Position numbers and translations under genes: made by a program. A stretch of 64,000 bases of DNA, taken from positions 1 through 64,000 of the forward strand of contig JBPBPL010000012.1 of assembly GCA_050954285.1 (NCBI GenBank), read 5' to 3'. This document shows, piece after piece, positions 62,860-64,000 of the stretch (the stretch's first letter is position 1; every line of letters begins with the position of its first letter). Below the pieces are notes generated by a model, which saw only the letters and a list, made by a program, of their open reading frames with translations, made no database searches and had not been told where the DNA came from. The DNA is from Mucilaginibacter_A sp050954285 (GTDB lineage: Bacteria; Bacteroidota; Bacteroidia; Sphingobacteriales; Sphingobacteriaceae).

Positions 62860-62907
62860 AATTTTTAACCGATAAAAGAAGTATGCTTCTTTTATCGGTT
62901 AAAAATT
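62860..62907. terminator. 22-bp perfect hairpin containing two overlapping GA-type 12-mers
   Basis: The arm 62860-62881 (AATTTTTAACCGATAAAAGA plus AG) is the exact reverse complement of 62886-62907, leaving a 4-base loop TATG. Inside it the 12-mers at 62873-62884 and 62883-62894 overlap by two bases. It lies 121 bases after the DPP-IV-like stop. Read on the plus strand, the 3' arm ends AAAAATT rather than a U run. It is the longest perfect inverted repeat I noticed in the window. Confidence 0.7.
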
Positions 62908-62916
62908 CATTTTCTG

Positions 62917-62924
62917 TATTTTTG
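62917..62924 (+). promoter_or_regulatory. Candidate -7 box for the ClC gene
   Basis: TATTTTTG matches TAnnTTTG and lies 56 bases before the ATG at 62981. No TTG is found at proper spacing upstream, where the repeat hairpin sits, so support is partial. Confidence 0.4.
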
Positions 62925-62980
62925 CGCAATTACTAATCATCGCAGTATGCCTATTGTTGCGTAAATAAAATCCAGTTTTA

Positions 62981-64000
62981 ATGGCAGAATTTAACCGGCA
63001 AAAGAAGTATCTACAATTTATAGCACTCTTAAAAAGTTTTAAGAAAAACAGTATCCTCAAAGCAAAAAATTATGAACTAATTCTGCTATGGATTCGCAAC
63101 AACGTCTCCCGTAGTCAGTTCCTGCTGTTGTCGGGTACTTTGGTTGGATTAACTTCCGGTCTGGCGGGCGTTTTCCTGAAAATGCTGGTGCATTACATTG
63201 AATATCTGGTGCACAATAAAGTCCATTTTGAAGAGCAGATCGTTTACTACATGATCTTTCCGGTACTGGGCATTTTTCTCGCCACCCTAAGTTCCATTAC
63301 TTTTTTTAGCAAGGAAAAACGCAAAGGCGTACCGGCAATTCTGTACGAAATAGCCCAAAATTCCAGTTTGGTTTCCTCCACCAAAATGTATTCGCAGATT
63401 GTGCAAAGTGCGTTAACGGTAGGTTTTGGCGGTTCGGCTGGTTTGGAAAGCCCGATTGCAGTAACCGGTTCTGCCATCGGCTCCAATTTCGCACGCACTT
63501 ATAAACTGGATTACCGCGAACGCACGCTGCTGCTCGCCGCCGGTGCTTCTGCCGGAATTGCCGCTGCTTTCAATGCGCCCATTGCCGGGATTATGTTTGC
63601 TTTTGAAATTTTGCTGACGGGCGTAGTTTTTACCGATTTTGTACCGTTGGTGGTGGCTGCAGTTATCGGGAGTTTGCTTTCGAAAATTATTTTGAATGAG
63701 GAAACGCTTTTTCAGTTTCGCTCGCGCCATGCTTTTGATTACAACAATATCGCTTATTACATCATTCTGGGTATTTTCTGCGGATTGTATGCCCGATATT
63801 TTGTATTGGTTTCGCAGCGGGTAGAGCATTTTTTCAAGCATTTAAAAAGAAGCAGACTGCAAAAAGCCCTCATTGGCGGATTGATGCTGGCCGTGCTTTG
63901 CGTGTTGCTGCCACCGCTTTACGGCGAGGGTTATCAATCGATAAAAAGCCTGGCTAATGGACAAGTGCAATCCGTAATTTCCGTTAGTTTTTTAAAATAT
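62981..64000 (+). CDS. ClC-family chloride channel/transporter, 3' end cut by window
   Basis: From ATG 62981 the frame is open to the window end (340 residues). It has FLLLSGTLVGLTSGLAGVFLKMLVH as first helix, GFGGSAGLESPIAVTG matching the GxEGP selectivity region with Glu kept as GLESP, AAAFNAPIAGIMFAFE, and further membrane helices (VPLVVAAVIGSLLSKI, YYIILGIFCGLYARYF, ALIGGLMLAVLCVLLPPL). ClC proteins exchange or conduct chloride across the inner membrane. Whether C-terminal CBS domains follow cannot be seen. The N-terminal 35 residues are basic and cytosolic. Confidence 0.92.
   Translation, partial: MAEFNRQKKYLQFIALLKSFKKNSILKAKNYELILLWIRNNVSRSQFLLLSGTLVGLTSGLAGVFLKMLVHYIEYLVHNKVHFEEQIVYYMIFPVLGIFLATLSSITFFSKEKRKGVPAILYEIAQNSSLVSSTKMYSQIVQSALTVGFGGSAGLESPIAVTGSAIGSNFARTYKLDYRERTLLLAAGASAGIAAAFNAPIAGIMFAFEILLTGVVFTDFVPLVVAAVIGSLLSKIILNEETLFQFRSRHAFDYNNIAYYIILGIFCGLYARYFVLVSQRVEHFFKHLKRSRLQKALIGGLMLAVLCVLLPPLYGEGYQSIKSLANGQVQSVISVSFLKY

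Larger units (their letters stand above)
1843..62894. repeat. Dispersed 12-base word TAAAA(GA|AC)AG(C/T)AT, at least 49 exact copies
   Basis: This entry records the family; positions give the first base, with strand of the A-rich form. GA type (27): 1843-, 2482+, 2508-, 2543+, 4672+, 7821+, 9322+, 17458+, 22275-, 28685-, 31392+, 34723-, 34786-, 37055-, 38407-, 39125+, 41118+, 47696-, 50745-, 53037-, 56994-, 57422+, 59263-, 59307+, 59724+, 62873+, 62883-. AC type (22): 6038+, 7527-, 9332-, 16057+, 17264+, 17576-, 25108-, 26643+, 26971-, 29265+, 32213-, 32567-, 33604-, 37718-, 40385+, 42033+, 47072-, 48834-, 49332-, 52139-, 52157+, 60363+. The base before the word is usually A or G, often as CGA or CCGA. 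Counts were made by eye; many one-mismatch copies also exist. Existence is certain, function unknown. Confidence 0.95.

Noticed and set aside
1843..62894. The 12-mer as a CRISPR repeat or insertion-sequence end
   Set aside because: Copies are not regularly spaced, have no spacer pattern, occur in both orientations, and show no transposase gene or target duplications nearby.
1843..62894. The 12-mer as a polar chromosome motif such as Chi or KOPS
   Set aside because: Strand counts are nearly balanced (22 versus 27), and hairpin pairing is frequent; polar motifs would be skewed to one strand. A replichore switch inside the window was not supported.
1843..62894. The 12-mer as a core promoter element
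   Set aside because: It does not resemble TTG/TAnnTTTG, lies on both strands and deep inside genes, and often overlaps start codons, leaving no room for a leader.

Overview
The window looks like a chromosome segment of a Bacteroidota bacterium, most likely a Sphingobacteriaceae member such as Mucilaginibacter or Pedobacter. The evidence is a SusC/SusD pair, a dense run of secreted glycoside hydrolases, a SusD with a lipobox, FG-GAP/UnbV proteins, and weak Shine-Dalgarno sites with occasional TAnnTTTG -7 boxes. No rRNA, tRNA, CRISPR array, insertion sequence or prophage was seen.

Layout. (1) 1-2454: the end of a conserved membrane protein, a glycosylasparaginase and CutC. (2) 2529-14316, minus strand: SusC, SusD, an FG-GAP/UnbV protein, a PAP2/vanadium-haloperoxidase-like protein and a GH3 enzyme. 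(3) 14806-43645, plus strand: a ROK repressor-like protein, then a nearly gapless polysaccharide utilisation locus with GH29, GH2, a NagB/PIG-L fusion, an MFS sugar permease, GH125, GH35, GH20, GH29, a CBM9-like protein, a GHL10-like protein, a sialidase-like protein, GH92, GH20, GH92 and a sulfatase. With the glycosylasparaginase this covers fucose, sialic acid or another cap, galactose, GlcNAc, alpha-mannose, the core beta-mannose and the GlcNAc-Asn linkage, so the likely substrate is the N-glycan of glycoproteins (inference). (4) 43724-50660, minus strand: an isolated molybdopterin oxidoreductase subunit and a probable D-amino-acid/D-serine cluster (GntP/DsdX-like permease, RidA, D-threonine-aldolase-fold enzyme, M19 dipeptidase) interrupted by a VapBC-type pair. 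(5) 50845-53842: a CHAD-CYTH pair, a TIM-barrel isomerase and a ThuA protein. (6) 54043-55517: an AT-rich two-gene cassette that looks acquired. (7) 55610-59253: divergent GH10 xylanase and GH67 alpha-glucuronidase, for glucuronoxylan. (8) 59404-64000: an ABM monooxygenase, a cupin, a DPP-IV-like peptidase and the start of a ClC channel.

The most unusual signal is not a gene. A 12-base word, TAAAA(GA or AC)AG(C/T)AT, occurs at least 49 times exactly (27 GA type, 22 AC type) on both strands. Fewer than one copy would be expected by chance. It lies inside coding regions in different reading frames, in signal-peptide codons, across start codons and at gene junctions, and as perfect inverted pairs forming hairpins between genes. 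It is absent from the AT-rich SusCD stretch and from the AT-rich two-gene cassette. Density, lack of strand bias, hairpin pairing and absence from putatively acquired DNA all resemble the DNA uptake sequences of Neisseriaceae and Pasteurellaceae. I know of no such system described in this group. The function is inference; the repeat itself is directly visible.
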